64,000 nt of DNA, from the NCBI RefSeq assembly GCF_027744825.2, contig NC_071335.1, positions 8,905,001 to 8,969,000 on the forward strand, read 5' to 3'. Below are positions 61,601-64,000 of the stretch, one piece after another. Under the pieces are notes generated by a model. The model did not search any database. It saw only the letters and a program-made list of their open reading frames with translations, and was not told the origin of the DNA. The position numbers were made by a program, and so were the translations under genes. The DNA is from Synchiropus splendidus. Taxonomy: Eukaryota > Chordata > Actinopteri > Syngnathiformes > Callionymidae. Each line of letters opens with the position of its first letter. Positions within the stretch are counted from its first letter, which is position 1.

Positions 61601-64000
61601 GAAGTCAATAACAGGTTGGAATAGGTGGAAACAAATGTCTATGGAGATGTGTGACTGAGGAGTGAAAGGGAAGCGTAATAGCACTATAGCGTCAGTAATG
61701 TCACATTATATCAGTGGGACAGCTCAAGTAGAAGTTTGGAGACAAGGTTAGAGGGAAACAGCCTCCATTATCGTGAAGCATGTTGGACAAAGAATGTCAG
61801 ACATAGAAGTACTGGGCCAAAGAGGATGAAGAAGACAACTCCTGAGGTTCATGCTGGACCAGGAGCCAGCAACCCATGACAACAGTGAAGCATGAACAAA
61901 AAGGAAATGATCAATTCACATCAGTAGCAATAAACCCCACCCTTGTTTACAGCAACTTTCCTTGATACTTTTATTTTGAAGCTGCATGTTTTCTGAACGT
62001 TCTGATACAGGTTTGCTCTCTCTGTTTGCCAAGCACAAAAGAGGATTTTGTTTGCTCGTGTAACATTTCATTTTGCGTGTGAAAATGTCTCAGGCACTCA
62101 AAAAATATCTCACTGAGAAATTTCACAACAAAATAACTGCTTCAAACATCAGATGGCCTGTTCCTCGATCCATTATCAATCCCAAGAATTTCACCTGAAA
62201 ATGTGGAGTTATTTTGCTAACTGACTGATGAATGCTGACTTAAATATATATACCTCCTTTGCAGAGGAAACAAGAGTAAGAGTTTGTATTGTGCAGTGTT
62301 TACTTTATGGTACGCTGCCAACCATAGCAAGGAAGCGACATGTTGGAGGGGAGTCTGCAGACCTCATCTCTCAACCCCTCGACCTCTGGTGTGTTCATTG
62401 GGCCACTCTCCGATCAACCATGTTTGCCCTAAAAACCTGAATATTGTCAAAAAGAGTTCTCCAAACTCACATTGTAATCACCTCCGCCTGGTTTGTATAT
62501 CAACAGCTGACCAGTGTATTAAAGAACATCAGAGTTTAAAATAATCCTTAAGTCTTTAGATGTCAGTAGTTTATAAATGTCTTTTATTGTGCTTTTAAAA
62601 TGGTTTGAAATGTTAATGTGTTTCACTATTTGTAAATTTGCCTCAGGATTTTGTAAATTTGTTTCAAATGTTAGTAAATGTGATTTCCACTACTCAGCCA
62701 GTCGTAGTAGTAGACAAGGGCAGCCAGGTATTTTTAATAACACCACTGTCTTTAATACATATCCTCCTGCTCAGTCTGACAACAGGCTAGAAGTTAGAGG
62801 GTTGCTACAGTAGTAGTAGTGGAACCAAGCTGGTACACTGACAGAGTGTGAGCGTGTGTGTGTGTGGACTGGAGGACCTGATCCAGCTGGGCCTGACTGC
62901 GCAGCGAACATGAAAGACAGGGCCAGAGAGGCTACCACAGGGAGGGGAAAGTAGGAAGAACACAGTCCCACATGGGTTCCTGCTGTTGACTGCAGCAGGT
63001 GCAGCGGGAGGCGGTGTGGTGAACAGGGTGATCATATGAGTGGGGGTATCCGACGGTGGGGGTCAACATATGGGCTGCATTCAGCAAATCACATTTAGTG
63101 TGATTGTGATGTTTTTCACTAGCTGTCACTCTCAAGAGCAGAGAACAACAAGAGGCAGCTGCCATTTAGTTTCCCAACCTGGCTTCAGGCAACAAACATA
63201 GACGGAAGGGTAGCAAGAGGCCATTGATGCAGTGTGGTCAATGTGAAAAAGGATCCTGCATTTGACACAGGCCGACAGCACATTCACAGAGAAACAGTCC
63301 CTTGTTTGAAACTGTGAACTTGCAGGCGTTCCAGGGTTCTTAGTTAATAGTCAGAGACTGCTGTAGCTCTCGCTGGTTGTAGCTCTCCAAATGATACTGT
63401 TCTTTTCTTTCTTTGCTTTGTGAGGGTTATTCTTTCAGACAGAAAATGTTTTTTTGGTGCAGGAGAGAGGAGCGAATCAGAAAGTTGATGGAGAAAGAAA
63501 CAGGCTTGCTGTTTGTGGCCTTTGACAGCAACTGAAATGCAATGAATTTCATCTACTTGGAAAAAAAAAAAGTTAAAAACTGAATTATAATTCCCATAAA
63601 ACAAGCATGTAACCATTTTTGATGCAACTTTGATTGCATAGATTATATGCCAGACCTTTGTGTAATCAACTAAACGTTTGTCATCTTTTTATTTCCCATA
63701 ATTGAATCATTACAAGAAATGTGGCCACTATGCTTAAAGTGTCGCCAGCACCATCCAATACATTAGAAACCTGAAGTAGTGGGCTTTCATTCTTCTTCAC
63801 ACAGTTTCCATTTACTACCATAAAATACATTGTGATTCTGAAAAGACTTTCATAATTGGGTCAAACGCCGTTTTGTGTTGTGTGTGACAGTGGCTATATC
63901 AGTGAATAATGAGGGGTTTGTCAATGGTTTATGAGGAAGAAGAGCAGGCTCATGTAAACAAAGGATTTGTTTTTGTTCCAGCCACGTCATTGTGGAAGCG
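58691..64000. other. intergenic, no gene recognised
   Basis: ORFs are short; TG repeats at 62849-62866 and an A run at 63558-63570. One possible LINE remnant at 61690-61880. Confidence 0.5.
61690..61880 (+). pseudogene. possible decayed RTE-type LINE fragment
   Basis: GGGACAGCTCAAGTAGAAGT, TTGGAGACAAGGTTAGAGGG and later GGCCAAAGAGGATGAAGAAG resemble, at the DNA level, the GDKVREAR and RPKRR segments found at 35140-35515. Too decayed for certainty. Confidence 0.3.

Noticed and set aside
63970..64000. Acceptor-like pyrimidine tract and AG at the right edge
   Set aside because: Only 19 bases follow before the window ends, too few to support an exon.

Overview
The window reads as teleost fish nuclear DNA. 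It has GT-AG introns, many CA/TG microsatellites, and remnants of LINE and hAT-type DNA transposons of kinds common in fish. It contains one confident gene: a complete axin2 orthologue on the + strand, with coding exons from 16843 to 28176. I rebuilt it as ten coding exons whose reading phases all agree, giving 793 codons plus a stop. A CpG-rich promoter region with a likely non-coding first exon (donor at 15672/15673) lies upstream, and a 3' UTR of about 1.5 kb runs to an ATTAAA signal near 29650. The protein has the axin2 layout: N-terminal tankyrase-binding segment, RGS domain (APC binding), GSK3-binding helix, beta-catenin-binding helix, His-rich stretch and C-terminal DIX domain.

Region by region: 1-15.3 kb is upstream intergenic DNA. 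It holds three copies of a CA-repeat-associated dispersed repeat (a fourth is at 12.4 kb), a decayed L1-like ORF1 at 11.9-12.3 kb and an LTR-like element at 14.2-14.8 kb. The stretch 15.3-29.7 kb is axin2. From 29.7 to 64 kb I recognise no intact gene. That part holds an expanded AT/T tract inside a 249-bp-offset direct duplication (31 kb), hAT-like pieces (32.2, 49.4, 54.5 and 58 kb), LINE fragments (35.2, 39.2, 55.2, 57.7 and perhaps 61.7 kb), LTR-like pieces (34.6, 44.9 and 50.7 kb), an inverted-repeat family (44.3-44.8 and 50.6 kb) and a broken GC-rich ORF with a poly(A) signal (41.9-42.7 kb).

Axin2 acts as a negative-feedback scaffold of the Wnt/beta-catenin destruction complex and is itself a Wnt target. 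The window fits this: CTTTGWW (TCF/LEF-type) motifs cluster around the promoter, the 5' UTR intron and the first intron of the coding region. I found no convincing new biological system. The best leads are a phase-0 22-codon cassette-exon candidate inside axin2, the motif cluster, an unidentified broken ORF at 42 kb, and several perfect or long inverted repeats.
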